A DNA stretch of 64,000 nucleotides from Halosimplex aquaticum (GTDB taxonomy: Archaea > Halobacteriota > Halobacteria > Halobacteriales > Haloarculaceae), in contig NZ_CP118158.1 in assembly GCF_028747785.1 (NCBI RefSeq), positions 3,224,001 to 3,288,000 of the forward strand, read 5' to 3'. The first letter of the stretch is position 1; each line of letters opens with the position of its first letter. Of this stretch, positions 22,442 to 30,943 are shown in pieces. The position numbers were made by a program, and so were the translations under genes. The notes beneath the pieces are model-generated. The model was not told the origin of the DNA and did not search any database. It was given only the letters and a program-made list of their open reading frames with translations.

Positions 22442-22597
22442 CTATCGCTCCGAGGGACTCTCCGGGGATACTCGTGTGTTTCCGTTCGGCCACGACACTG
22501 CCGGCCGGACCCGATCGCCAAACCAGCAAATTACCGAGCGATCGCCGGTAAACCCTCGCACGAGCCTTTATCAGAGAGACCCGGACCAGGGCCGCCC

Positions 22598-23047
22598 ATG
22601 GAGCTACGAACGCTCACGGGAGACGAACGCGCAATCGAGGGACTACCGATCAGGCTCGTCATCGCGCTGGTCGTCGGCGTCGCCAGCCTGAGCGTGATGA
22701 TGAACACGCTCGGAGGGATCCAGACCCTCGGCGTGACCGAACTCGACGTGCGGCCGACGCCGGAGGTCATCGACGACAGCACGACCGACCTCTCGGTCGA
22801 GGTGGTCGGCCCGCAGGGCGACCGCATCGCCAACGCCACCGTCGTCGCGTCGGGCGGTACCGCGACCCTCGACTCGGTGACCACCGCGCGGACGAACGCG
22901 AACGGGACGGCGGCGCTGTCGCTATCGCCCTCGCTGGGGCCGAATCAACCGGAGGGGACGATACAGTTCAGCGTGAAACCGCCCGCGGGCGGGCAGTACG
23001 CCGACGACCGCGGGAACACGGAGGTGCTCGTCGTGAGCGAGAAGTGA
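22598..23047 (+). CDS. Membrane-anchored Ig-like domain protein, unknown
   Basis: The 149-residue product has an N-terminal hydrophobic helix, LPIRLVIALVVGVASLSVMMNTL (about 17-39), preceded by DERAIEG. It resembles an archaeal pilin-type or single-anchor N-terminus, though no clear prepilin-peptidase site is present. The rest is a beta-rich domain of the carboxypeptidase-regulatory/Ig type (LSVEVVGPQGDRIANATVVASGG...TARTNANGTAALSLSPS) predicted outside the cell. CTTTATCAG at 22565-22573 serves as TATA, placing the transcript start close to the ATG. It converges with the methyltransferase gene. The function is unknown. Confidence 0.7.
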   Translation: MELRTLTGDERAIEGLPIRLVIALVVGVASLSVMMNTLGGIQTLGVTELDVRPTPEVIDDSTTDLSVEVVGPQGDRIANATVVASGGTATLDSVTTARTNANGTAALSLSPSLGPNQPEGTIQFSVKPPAGGQYADDRGNTEVLVVSEK

Positions 23048-23068
23048 CCGGTTCGCCGCGCCCGCCGC

Positions 23069-23815
23069 TCAGCGGCCGGATCCGTCGTCCCAGTCGATCC
23101 AGCCCTGTTCCCAGCCGGTGCGGCCTTCGGCGTTGCGCCGGGCGAACTCGCGGTCCTCGCGGCGAGTTCGGTTGCGCTCGACCGTGTCGGCCTGCTCGCC
23201 CTCGACGAGCATCGGCTGGAAGGCCACGCCGCCGAGCCGCTCGGTTATCTCCCCGTCTTCGACGACGACGAGGTGCTGGTCGCCCGCGCCGTGGGGCATG
23301 ACCAGCCGACCGTCGTCGGCCAGCTGGTCGACCAGGGCCGACGGCGGGCTGACGGCCGCGGCTTCGAGCAGGATACGGTCGTAGGGGGCGTACTCGGCGA
23401 GCCCCTCGGCGCCGTTCCGCCGGTCGACGAGGACGCCGTCGTAGCCCGCCTCGGCGAGGTTCCCGCGCGCCTCGACGACGAGGCGGCGAGCGATGTCGAT
23501 CGCGTGGACGTTGTGCTCACCGGCGAGTTCCGCGACGACGGCCGCGGTGTAGCCGACGCCGGCGCCGACGACGAGGACGGAGTCGCCCTCGTACACGTCG
23601 AGCGCCTCGACGAGCCGAGCGACGGTGCTCGGCGCGAGGACGCGCGTGCCGAGGCGTTCGAACGGCCGGTCGGCGTAGGCGCCGCGGTCCTCGCCGACGA
23701 ACGCCTCGCGCGGGACCTCCCGCATCGCGACGGACAGCCGGTCGCTCCGGAGACAGCCCTTGCTCTCGTGTTCCAGGCTGTCGACCATGTCGTCGCGCAA
23801 CACCGCTGGGTCCAT
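23069..23815 (-). CDS. Protein-L-isoaspartate O-methyltransferase-like protein (divergent copy)
   Basis: This 248-residue protein has the PCMT fold: an N-terminal helical part with MREVPREAFV, the segment RVLAPSTVARLVEAL where canonical PCMT has the ISxPxMxAxM motif, then SAM-binding VLVVGAGVGYTAAVVAEL (about 79-96), and a long acidic/Arg-rich C-terminal extension ending in GWEQGWIDWDD-like sequence. The substrate motif is altered compared with its neighbour, so it may have another methyl acceptor or be structural. It lies 84 bp downstream of the canonical pcm gene in the same direction and probably belongs to one transcription unit. Confidence 0.82.
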   Translation of the reverse strand: MDPAVLRDDMVDSLEHESKGCLRSDRLSVAMREVPREAFVGEDRGAYADRPFERLGTRVLAPSTVARLVEALDVYEGDSVLVVGAGVGYTAAVVAELAGEHNVHAIDIARRLVVEARGNLAEAGYDGVLVDRRNGAEGLAEYAPYDRILLEAAAVSPPSALVDQLADDGRLVMPHGAGDQHLVVVEDGEITERLGGVAFQPMLVEGEQADTVERNRTRREDREFARRNAEGRTGWEQGWIDWDDGSGR

Positions 23816-23899
23816 GGGTTTCCGTCCGCCCTCGACGGTAATGAATGGCGCGACTTGTGGGGGTCACCCCCGACCCGTCGGGGAGTCAGAAGCGGTCGC

Positions 23900-24520
23900 T
23901 CACTGCAACTCGACGAAGCGGACGGCGCCGTGCTCCTCGCGGTCGAGGGAGCCGTCGGCGCGCCGGCGGGCGCGGACGAGCGTCTGGCGGCCCCGGCCGA
24001 CCGGGGCGAGCACGTAGCCGCTGGGGCGGACCTGCTCGACCACGGAATCCGGGATCGACGGCGCGGCGCAGGTCAGGTACGCCCGGTCGTAGGGAGCGTG
24101 GCCGGGCCACCCTCCCTTGCCGTCGCCGGCGCGGACCGACACGCCCTCGTATCCGAGTCGCTCCAGGCGTTCGCGGGCCTGGTCGGCGAGTCGGTCGTGG
24201 TACTCGACGGAGTAGACGTGTTCGGGGCCGACGAGTTCGGCGGTGACGGCGGCGTGGTAGCCGCAGCCGGTGCCGATCTCCAGCACCTCGTCGCCGGGGC
24301 GCAGGTCGAGCAGGTCGGCCATGATCGCGACCATGTGCGGGGCGCTGATGGTCTGGCCCTCACCGATAGGGAGAGGTCTGTCGCGGTAGGCACCCTCGCG
24401 CTGGCCCTCGGGGACGAACTCGTGGCGAGGAACGGACTCCATCGCGTCGAGGACGCGCTCGTCGTCGACGCGGCCGGCGAGGCGCTCGACTAACCGCTGG
24501 CGGGCGGCCTCGGAGCCCAT
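23900..24520 (-). CDS. pcm: Protein-L-isoaspartate O-methyltransferase
   Basis: The 206-residue enzyme repairs isoaspartyl residues using S-adenosylmethionine. The motifs are canonical: VPRHEFVPE, IGEGQTISAPHMVAIM (substrate motif), VLEIGTGCGYHAAVTAEL (SAM motif I), EYHDRLADQARERL and APYDRAYLTCAAPSIP. Length matches archaeal Pcm. Its ATG is one base after the stop of the upstream zinc-finger gene, so they are co-transcribed, followed by the divergent second copy. The order zinc-finger / pcm / pcm-like suggests a shared housekeeping unit for protein maintenance. Confidence 0.93.
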   Translation of the reverse strand: MGSEAARQRLVERLAGRVDDERVLDAMESVPRHEFVPEGQREGAYRDRPLPIGEGQTISAPHMVAIMADLLDLRPGDEVLEIGTGCGYHAAVTAELVGPEHVYSVEYHDRLADQARERLERLGYEGVSVRAGDGKGGWPGHAPYDRAYLTCAAPSIPDSVVEQVRPSGYVLAPVGRGRQTLVRARRRADGSLDREEHGAVRFVELQ

Positions 24521-24521
24521 G

Positions 24522-25175
24522 TTACCACGCGGACCAGGCCGATGAAGACTCGTCGCGCGCGTACAACCGGTTGATGTCCTTTGCGAACGCGGTATCGCCG
24601 TCGAAGTCCAGCTTCTCCTGGTGGTAGCCGTGGGCGTCGTCGCGGATGTGGATCCCCTCGACGGTGAACTCCTCGCCGCCGAGTTCGTCCTCCTCGCCGA
24701 CGGTGAACTCGTAGTCGCCGGGCACCTGCACGGTCATCGAGCGCGTCTCGTCGTGGCGGCCGTCGCTCGGGTGCAGCGTCAGGTTGACGCCGACGTTGCC
24801 GACCGCGCGGGTCCAGATGGTCCGGACCTCCTCGGCGTCGGCCTCCTCGACGCGCTCGTCGCCGTCGAGTTCGAGGCTGGTGATCCGGACGGTCATGATC
24901 GCCTCCTCGGTGTCGAGGAGGAACTCCTCGCCGACGGCGAGTCGTTCGCCTTCGGGCACGTCCGCCGTGGCGGTGAACGACTCCCCGCCCTGAGAGACGA
25001 CGACTTCGCGCTCGAACTCGGTCGTCGATTCCAGCTGGTCCTTGTGGGTGTGGCCGCACTCCGTACAGCGGATCGTGGCGTGGCCGCCGCCCGTCGTGAG
25101 CACCTCGTGGACCGTCTCGAGGTCCGGCGAACACGAGGGGCAGGCGACGGCGACCCGCTCCGTGGTCTCTGTCAT
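24522..25175 (-). CDS. Zinc-finger protein with beta-rich C-terminus (HVO_0476-like)
   Basis: The 217-residue protein opens with a zinc ribbon, VACPSCSPD...IRCTECGHTHKDQLE, with two CxxC knuckles at about residues 12-15 and 37-40. It continues into an acidic beta-rich domain with VVVSQGGESFTATADVPEGERLAVGEEFLLD (in two blocks), VRTIWTRAVGNVGVNLTLHPSDG and VEGIHIRD. I know this as the HVO_0476 family; the function is undetermined. The ribbon suggests binding of RNA, DNA or a protein, and the constant association with pcm suggests a role in translation or protein repair. It is the first gene of the pcm unit. Confidence 0.8.
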   Translation of the reverse strand: MTETTERVAVACPSCSPDLETVHEVLTTGGGHATIRCTECGHTHKDQLESTTEFEREVVVSQGGESFTATADVPEGERLAVGEEFLLDTEEAIMTVRITSLELDGDERVEEADAEEVRTIWTRAVGNVGVNLTLHPSDGRHDETRSMTVQVPGDYEFTVGEEDELGGEEFTVEGIHIRDDAHGYHQEKLDFDGDTAFAKDINRLYARDESSSAWSAW

Positions 25176-25347
25176 GTCCGTACGTTGCCGGCGAGCGCGT
25201 AAAAGTCCGCTGAGTCGCCCCGGTTCGGCGACGCTCGCCCCGCGTCCGGGCGAAGACGCGCCGTCGCCGTGAGATTTCCCCGGGGTCACGCGGTCGTGGC
25301 CGACCAGTGGCGAATATTCACGTGGGTGGGCGGAGAACGTCGGACCG

Positions 25348-26349
25348 ATGGGACCTGCTCCCGGTCGGCCGGCCGACTCCCCGTTCGAGTCTGCCGACGG
25401 CGAGGACGGGCTCGAACGGCGCCGGATCGCGGTCTTTCTCGGGGTCGCGTTCGGCGTCTCGTGGGCGACGGCCGCGGTCATCTACGCGCTGGGGGGCATC
25501 GGCGCCGGGCCGACGCTGGGCATGGGGATCCCGCTGTGGCTCCTCCTGCTCGCCGGGCCGTACATGTGGGGACCGGCGATCGGCCACGTCGCCGCCCGCT
25601 GGCTCACCGACGAGGGGTTCGACCGGGAGTCGATGCTCCTGCGCGTCCGGACCCGCCCGCTCCCGTGGGTGGTGGGTTGGCTCGGCCCGCTCGTCCTCAT
25701 CCTGGCCGGTGCCGGGCTGTACTTCCTCGTCTTCCCCGGCCGCTTCGGCGGGCTGGACGCCGTCGCGGACCTGCTGGCGACCATCGAGGCCGAGACCGGC
25801 CGGGAGATCCCGCTCTCGCCGACGGCGTTTCTCGGCGTCCAGCTCGTCCAGGCGGTCGTCGCCGCGCCGCTGCTCAACAGCCTCGCGACCTTCGGCGAGG
25901 AGTTCGGCTGGCGGGCGTACCTCCTGCCGAAACTCGCCCCGCTGGGCTGGACGCGGGCGCTGCTCGCCCACGGCGTCGTCTGGGGCATGTGGCACTGGCC
26001 GGTGATCGCGATGGGGTACAACTACGGGCTGGACTACGCGGGCGCGCCGTGGCTCGGCATGCTCGCGATGGTCGTCGCGACCGTCGGGCTCGGGGTGTTC
26101 CTCGGCTGGGTCACCCTGCGGAGCGGGAGCGTCTTCCCCGCCGTCGTCGGCCACGCGATGATAAACGGGAGCGCGGGCATGGCGACGCTGTTCGCGACCG
26201 CCGTCCCGAACCAGGTGTTAGGCCCGACGCCCGTCGGACTGATCGGCGTCGTCCCCTGGTTCGTCGTCGCCGCCGCTCTCTTCGCCCGGCCGGAGTGGCT
26301 GCTGCCCGACGGGGCCGAAAGCACGGACCGGAGCGCAGAACGAGTCTGA
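25348..26349 (+). CDS. CPBP-family intramembrane glutamic protease
   Basis: The 333-residue membrane protein has about eight helices. The Rce1/CPBP (ABI) motifs are present: TFGEEFGWRAYLLPKL with Glu184-Glu185, AHGVVWGMWHWP with the catalytic-site His, and VVGHAMIN with the second His. Family members cleave prenylated or other membrane proteins, and some act as bacteriocin-immunity proteins. The N-terminus to residue 24 is acidic and cytoplasmic. It is a single gene divergent from the zinc-finger/pcm unit, and it converges with the aminopeptidase gene. Confidence 0.9.
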   Translation: MGPAPGRPADSPFESADGEDGLERRRIAVFLGVAFGVSWATAAVIYALGGIGAGPTLGMGIPLWLLLLAGPYMWGPAIGHVAARWLTDEGFDRESMLLRVRTRPLPWVVGWLGPLVLILAGAGLYFLVFPGRFGGLDAVADLLATIEAETGREIPLSPTAFLGVQLVQAVVAAPLLNSLATFGEEFGWRAYLLPKLAPLGWTRALLAHGVVWGMWHWPVIAMGYNYGLDYAGAPWLGMLAMVVATVGLGVFLGWVTLRSGSVFPAVVGHAMINGSAGMATLFATAVPNQVLGPTPVGLIGVVPWFVVAAALFARPEWLLPDGAESTDRSAERV

Positions 26350-26399
26350 GCGGTCAGTTCGCGCTCGGCAGGTCGACTTCTTCGCCGTCTCACGGATCG

Positions 26400-27365
26400 C
26401 TACGCTTCCCGTTCGACTGACGGGAGATCTACGATCTCCCCGTCGGCGTACACCGTCGGCCCGGTGATGATCCCGTCGAGGTGGATCGGCGCGTGGGTGT
26501 CGCCGCCGATGCCGTGGTCGTCGCCGATGGCGATGTGGACGGTGCCCGCGGCTTTCTCGTCCAGCAGGACCGATCCCACGAGGTCCTCGACGGCGAGGTT
26601 GGTCCCGATGCCGAGTTCCGCGAGGTTGTAGGCGTCGTCGCCGACCTCCTCGGCGGCCTCCTCGACGTCGGCGCGGACGGCGTCGTCGGAGATGTCGGTC
26701 ACGTAGCCGTCTTCGACCTCGAATTCGAGGGTCTGGCCGTCTTCGAGTTTGCCGTGGGGCATCATCGTCCCGTCGACGACGAACCGGCCGTTCGCGTCCT
26801 CGGGGCTGTGGAAGATCTCGCCGGCCGGCAGGTTCGACATCTGACCGGGCTCGTGGACGATGCCGGTGTCGAGTTCCCACTCGCGGTCGCCGGGTTCGAA
26901 CGTGATGTCGGTGCCCAGTTCGGTCGTCACGCGGATCTCCTCGGCGTCTTCGACCTGTTCGAGGAGGCGCTCGGACTCGGCGGCGATGGACTCGTAGTCG
27001 GCGTCGAGCCCCATGAGGAAGACGCCGTCGGTGATGCCGGGGAGCGTCGCGACGCGGGCGCCCGCCTCGTTGGCGTCGGTGCGGGCCTGCGTGTGAGTGA
27101 GGCTCTTGGTCGTCGGGGCGAGCACCACGTCGGCGCCGGCCATCGCGGCGGCGACTGGCTCGGGCGGTTCCTCGCCGTGCTGGTCGCCGGGCGGGTAGCG
27201 GACGATTACCGCGTCGTCGGTGATCTCGCTGGCGACGGCGTACAGCGCCTCGCCGATGGCCTGCCGCTCGTCGTCGGTGACGACCGCACAGGACTCGTCG
27301 GCGCGCAGGTCCATGCACTGCCGGACCGCGGTCTCGGCCGGCGCGCGTAGCGATGAATCGCTCAT
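26400..27365 (-). CDS. Thermophilic-type (M29-like) aminopeptidase
   Basis: The 321-residue protein resembles leucyl aminopeptidase T of family M29. An alpha/beta N-domain ends in VVLAPTTKSLTHTQARTDANEAGAR, and the C-terminal metal domain contains MSNLPAGEIFHSPED (Glu ligand), AELGIGTN (Glu) and HIAIGDDHGIGGDTHAPIHLDGI (His and Asp ligands). It would remove N-terminal residues from peptides in the cytoplasm with two divalent metals. It is shorter than bacterial AmpT/AmpS (about 410), as expected for the archaeal group. No operon partners are seen. Confidence 0.85.
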   Translation of the reverse strand: MSDSSLRAPAETAVRQCMDLRADESCAVVTDDERQAIGEALYAVASEITDDAVIVRYPPGDQHGEEPPEPVAAAMAGADVVLAPTTKSLTHTQARTDANEAGARVATLPGITDGVFLMGLDADYESIAAESERLLEQVEDAEEIRVTTELGTDITFEPGDREWELDTGIVHEPGQMSNLPAGEIFHSPEDANGRFVVDGTMMPHGKLEDGQTLEFEVEDGYVTDISDDAVRADVEEAAEEVGDDAYNLAELGIGTNLAVEDLVGSVLLDEKAAGTVHIAIGDDHGIGGDTHAPIHLDGIITGPTVYADGEIVDLPSVEREA

Positions 27366-27728
27366 GTCAGAACCCGAGGCGCGGCCGCCGGTTATGTGTT
27401 ATCCTCGGGCGGCCGTGGGCCGTTTCCCCGGCGAACCGCCGACCGGCGATAACTACAATCGCTCTTTGAGTCTCGACAAGGAGTATAAGAGAGCCGGGTG
27501 TATCCCCGAGTGCCTTCCGAACCTACCCCTGTCCGCTGGCGGGTCGGCCCTCCACCCACTCCGTCCCCGCCCCATCTCCGCCTCCGGTCGTCGTCCGTTT
27601 CTCCGCCTCTCGGCGCTGACACCGGGCCGAGCCGTCACTGCTCCACTGTCACGCCGCTGTCGGAGGCGCGACTCCCGCCCGGGCCGTCTGTCCAGAAAGT
27701 ATTTGTCCGGTTTGTAACAGTATCCGGT
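27366..27728. other. 363-bp divergent intergenic region
   Basis: I see no gene here. It holds the promoter of the aminopeptidase gene (minus-strand ATAACACATAACC around 27402-27390) and that of the lipoprotein gene (AAGTATTT at 27697-27704, about 27 bases before its ATG). The central part is pyrimidine-rich and has no notable repeat. Confidence 0.5.
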
Positions 27729-29348
27729 ATGCCCTCTCGCAGATCCGTCCTCGCCGCTCTGCTAGCCGGGACCGGAAGCGCGCTCGCCGGGTGTTCGTTC
27801 GCGTCGAGCGACGGCGAATCGCCCACGCCGGACGGAGAGACGCCCGCAGATGCGCCCCTCACGCCGACGGCGACGCTCATCCCCGCTGCAACGCCCACTT
27901 CGACAGCGCCCCTCACGCCGACGGGAACGCTCACCTCCGCTGCAACGCCCACTTCGACAGCGACGCTCACGCCGACGGGAACGCCGCCGAACACGGCGTC
28001 GCCGAAGCCGACGGCGACACTCTCGCCCGTTCCGACGACCGCGGGGTCCTCGCAGACGCAGACGGCGTCGACCTGGGATACGCCGACGGCGGCGGACGGC
28101 ACACAGATCGCCCGGTTCTCCGGCGAGAATTCTCAGAAGTACGACGAGTTCGGTCAGTCGGTCGCGGCAGATGGAGACACGCTCTTGGTCGCCGCGCCCG
28201 GGGACAGTCACCAGGATCTGGAGGGCGCTTCCGGGTCAGTGTACGTCTTCGACCGCGTCGACGGCGAATGGACCCAGCGGGCGAAACTCGTCCCGGAGCC
28301 CGGGGCGCTCCCGTTCGACTACAGGTTTGGCACCGCTCTGTCTGTCTCGGGCGACCGCGCGGTGGTCGGTGCGCTACAGCACGTGGGCCCCCATCGAGTC
28401 CCGGATGGTGGGGCGTTCGTGTACGAACGGGCGGGCGGCGAGTGGCACCGGGCGGCAGTGCTGCAGTCCGGCGCGGACAAGGAGTACGACGGATTCGGTC
28501 GGTCGGTCGAACTGGGCGGCGATCGGATCCTCGTCGGCGCGCCCTACGGTGACCGCGCGGACGGGACAGACACTGGTGTCGCGTACGTGTACGCGCCTGC
28601 AGACGGTCGATCGGCGACCGACACCGCCGATCGGTCGGAGCGCGGTCGCTCGACGCCCGATCGCGAGCCGGCGTCCGGTGAGTGGACCCAACGGGCGACG
28701 CTCGCTCCCCCCGACGGAGGTGACTACGATCGGTTCGGTTACTCGGTCGCGCTGGACGGCGACACTGCTCTGGTCGGCGCCCCCGACTTCGAGGCGCCCG
28801 ACGGGGACACCATCGGGAAGGCCTATCTGTTCGAGCGCGCCGACGGCGAGTGGAACCATCGGACGACGCTGACGCCGACGGCCGACCACGACGACCAGGA
28901 CTACTTCGGGAGCTCGGTCGTGCTGGACGGCGACACCGCCCTCGTCGCGTCCTGGGGCGACGACGACCCCAACGGCTTCTACGCGGGGTCGGCCTACGCG
29001 TTCGAGCGGATCGACGGCAGGTGGATCATGGACACGAAACTGGTCGCCGCCGACGGGAGCCGCGAGGACGTGTTCGGGAGTTCGATCGCGCTGGACGGCG
29101 ACACCGCCTTGGTCGGCGCCGAGCACGACGACGAGCCCAACGGCGACAACGCGGGATCGGCGTACCTGTTCGGATTCGAAGGCGGCGAGTGGGACCAGCA
29201 GACGAAACTCCTCCCCGACCACGGAGATTCCCCGGACCTGTTCGGTTCGTCGGCGGCGGTCGCGAACGGACGAGGCTTCGTCGGCGCCATCTACAAGGGG
29301 AGCAATGGGACGGACAAGACGGGCGCCGTGTACGTATTCTCGACGTAG
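27729..29348 (+). CDS. Tat lipoprotein with FG-GAP-like beta-propeller repeats
   Basis: The 539-residue product begins with a twin-arginine lipoprotein signal (MPSRRSVLAALLAG, lipobox LAGC, Cys22). Residues 24-115 are a Thr/Pro/Ala linker containing 18-residue tandem repeats. From about residue 130 there are seven repeats of the type FGxSVALDGDTALVGAPxxDxxNGxxAGSAYLFERxDGEW. They match the FG-GAP/kelch-like 'VGAP' propeller repeat of secreted haloarchaeal and marine proteins; several contain the Dx[DN]xDG-like calcium loop (DDDPNG, DDEPNG). It should sit on the outer face of the membrane and may bind surface partners. An Arg/Ser-rich insert interrupts the middle (around residues 298-320). It converges with mgsA, with a one-base gap. 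Confidence 0.88.
   Translation: MPSRRSVLAALLAGTGSALAGCSFASSDGESPTPDGETPADAPLTPTATLIPAATPTSTAPLTPTGTLTSAATPTSTATLTPTGTPPNTASPKPTATLSPVPTTAGSSQTQTASTWDTPTAADGTQIARFSGENSQKYDEFGQSVAADGDTLLVAAPGDSHQDLEGASGSVYVFDRVDGEWTQRAKLVPEPGALPFDYRFGTALSVSGDRAVVGALQHVGPHRVPDGGAFVYERAGGEWHRAAVLQSGADKEYDGFGRSVELGGDRILVGAPYGDRADGTDTGVAYVYAPADGRSATDTADRSERGRSTPDREPASGEWTQRATLAPPDGGDYDRFGYSVALDGDTALVGAPDFEAPDGDTIGKAYLFERADGEWNHRTTLTPTADHDDQDYFGSSVVLDGDTALVASWGDDDPNGFYAGSAYAFERIDGRWIMDTKLVAADGSREDVFGSSIALDGDTALVGAEHDDEPNGDNAGSAYLFGFEGGEWDQQTKLLPDHGDSPDLFGSSAAVANGRGFVGAIYKGSNGTDKTGAVYVFST
27852..27992 (+). repeat. 54-bp tandem repeat (2.6 copies) in the lipoprotein linker
   Basis: The unit encodes APLTPTATLIPAATPTST and its variant, an 18-residue period starting at residues 42, 60 and 78. 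The DNA copies are nearly identical over ACGCCCACTTCGACAGCG, so this is recent duplication rather than protein-level convergence. The linker length is probably variable between strains. Confidence 0.75.
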
Positions 29349-29349
29349 C

Positions 29350-29736
29350 TCACTCCATCCGGTCCGCGTCGGCGGCGAGTCCGTCGAGGACGTACTCGGC
29401 GCTGGTTCGCGTCGTCGCCAGCGGCGTGTCGTGGACGTCGCAGATCCGGAGGAGCGCGCTGATGTCGGGTTCGTGCGGCTGGGCGGTCAGCGGGTCCCGC
29501 AGGAAGATGATCCCGTCGAGGCGGTCCTCGGCGACTTCGGCGGCGATCTGCGCGTCGCCGCCGATCGGACCCGACTCCTTCAGTTCGACGTCCAGATCGG
29601 TCTCTTCGGCGACCCGCTTGCCGGTCGTGCCCGTCCCGACGAGGTCGAAGGTCGCGAGCAGCGACTCGTAGCTCTCCGCGAGGTCTATCATCTCGGGCTT
29701 CTCGTCGTCGTGGGCGATGAGCGCCAGGCGCGTCAT
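29350..29736 (-). CDS. mgsA: Methylglyoxal synthase
   Basis: The 128-residue enzyme converts dihydroxyacetone phosphate to methylglyoxal. All signature regions are present: LALIAHDDEKPEMIDLAES at the N-terminus, VGTGTTGKRVAEET (phosphate-binding), the catalytic SGPIGGDAQIAAEVAE, FLRDPLTAQPHEPDI and LATTRTSAEYVLDGL. Length is that of the bacterial enzyme without extensions. A TATA-like GTCTAACA near 29765-29758 lies about 25 bases upstream. It is a single gene convergent with the propeller lipoprotein. Confidence 0.93.
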   Translation of the reverse strand: MTRLALIAHDDEKPEMIDLAESYESLLATFDLVGTGTTGKRVAEETDLDVELKESGPIGGDAQIAAEVAEDRLDGIIFLRDPLTAQPHEPDISALLRICDVHDTPLATTRTSAEYVLDGLAADADRME

Positions 29737-29808
29737 ACGAACGGATCGGCCCCCGGGCTGTTAGACCTGTCCCGCGACGCCCGTTCGGACGCGCCCCGAG
29801 CGACCCCC

Positions 29809-30096
29809 TCACTCGCTGGGGTCGACCGAGACGTGGCCGCCGCCGTCGATGGTGACGTCGTGTCCCTCGACGGTGAACGTCAGCGAATCGTCGTCGTCCT
29901 CGCCGTCGAGGAGCGTCTCGACCCGGTCGATGTCGACGTACGCGTCGGCGTCGTCGACGTCGTCGGCCGCCAGGTCGGTCGCATCGGCGACCGCAGCGCC
30001 GACGGCCTCGGTTATCGGCCGGGGACTCACCCACCCGTCGCTCTCCGCCTCGCCCTCCCCGGGGGCGAGCACGTACAGTTCTCCGTTGGCTGGCAT
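29809..30096 (-). CDS. HalOD1 output-domain protein
   Basis: The 95-residue protein is essentially one HalOD1 domain: ITEAVGAAVADATDLAADDVDD (helix), AYVDIDRVETLLDGED and LTFTVEGHDVTIDGGGHVSV (terminal strands). HalOD1 is a haloarchaeal domain found alone or after PAS/receiver modules and is thought to act in signalling output. An extra N-terminal strand segment (GELYVLAPGEGEAES) precedes it. The ATG at 30096 is leaderless, given the TATA box CTATATACC at 30125-30117. Confidence 0.82.
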   Translation of the reverse strand: MPANGELYVLAPGEGEAESDGWVSPRPITEAVGAAVADATDLAADDVDDADAYVDIDRVETLLDGEDDDDSLTFTVEGHDVTIDGGGHVSVDPSE

Positions 30097-30466
30097 ACTC
30101 TCTACGTCACCGGAACGGTATATAGAACCGTGAGTGCGGTTTCACGCTCTGAAAGAACTACCCGGTCCCGTCCGTCGATTCGCTCGCTCGCGCGCGCTCC
30201 AGCGACGGCGTTTTTGCGGCGCCGCTCGCGGACACGCCCGGTCGAGCCCGTCGAACGGACCCGCGTCTCGGCGGCGCGAGTCAGAGAAATCGGGGAGACC
30301 CCCGATACACCGGTGTTGGAGGCGTCGTCCGGTGTTGGATGTCAGAGGCACGGTCCGGTCGATCTCCCCCCCAACACCAGGTGTACCTTTCACTACTGTC
30401 TCGATTAATCTTACGGCTTGGTCTAACAGGGTCGGCGGCGCTGGGCGGCCCCGGCCGCGGCGGCGG
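30097..30466. other. 370-bp gap with ACACC/GGTGT dyads
   Basis: I see no gene here. The left edge is the promoter of the HalOD1 gene. Between 30307 and 30384 there are two palindromes, ACACCGGTGT (30307-30316) and ACACC-A-GGTGT (30374-30384), with a further GGTGTTGG half at 30331-30338; CCGGTGTTGGA occurs twice (30310, 30329). An A+T-rich patch follows at 30400-30425. Confidence 0.5.
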
Positions 30467-30943
30467 TCACTCGATCCCCTCGCGCTGGTAGGATCCGTCG
30501 TAGGTGTCGGCGTGCTCGGCCTCGGCGAGGACGAGTTGCGCGATCCGCGCGCCCCGTTCGAGTTCGACGGGATGGTACACTTCCAGCAGCCCCTCGCCGC
30601 GCCCCTCGTAGCCGGCGTCCCAGACGGCCGTATCGAGCATGCAGGAGTTGCGAAGCAGCGACGACCGCGGGTAGAGGAAGCCGACGTGGCCCTCCGGGAT
30701 CCGGACGGTGTCGGCGTACTCGACGACGTACCCGCCCGGATCGAGGCGGTAGACGTCCCCGTCTCCGTCGCTCTCCGGGTCGCGTTCACGGCGCTCGCCG
30801 ACGGTCTTGCCGTCCGTGCCGATGCGACCGGGCTCGACCTGCTCGTACACCGCACCGAGTCGCAGGTCGACGCCGTTTGGCTGGATCTGGTCGTCGTTCA
30901 CGTCACCGAGGACGTCCGCGACGAACCGCCCGCTCTCGAACAT
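30467..30943 (-). CDS. dut: dUTP diphosphatase (archaeal Dcd/Dut family)
   Basis: The 158-residue enzyme hydrolyses dUTP to dUMP and pyrophosphate. Motifs of the trimeric dUTPase/dCTP deaminase fold are visible: IQPNGVDLRLGAVYEQ (motif 1 region), YPRSSLLRNSCML (motif 2), DAGYEGRGEGLLEVYHP (motif 3) and ARIAQLVLAEAE (motif 4). A DPESDGDGDV insert is rich in acidic residues. I judge dUTPase over dCTP deaminase because there is no deaminase-specific Glu motif that I can see, but bifunctionality cannot be excluded. The ATG at 30943 precedes the fold directly; the frame to 31069 is Arg-rich and unlikely. Confidence 0.85.
   Translation of the reverse strand: MFESGRFVADVLGDVNDDQIQPNGVDLRLGAVYEQVEPGRIGTDGKTVGERRERDPESDGDGDVYRLDPGGYVVEYADTVRIPEGHVGFLYPRSSLLRNSCMLDTAVWDAGYEGRGEGLLEVYHPVELERGARIAQLVLAEAEHADTYDGSYQREGIE

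Noticed and set aside
22442-22597. Fluoride riboswitch upstream of the crcB pair
   Set aside because: I do not see the conserved fluoride-aptamer pseudoknot sequence; the gap looks like two ordinary divergent promoters.
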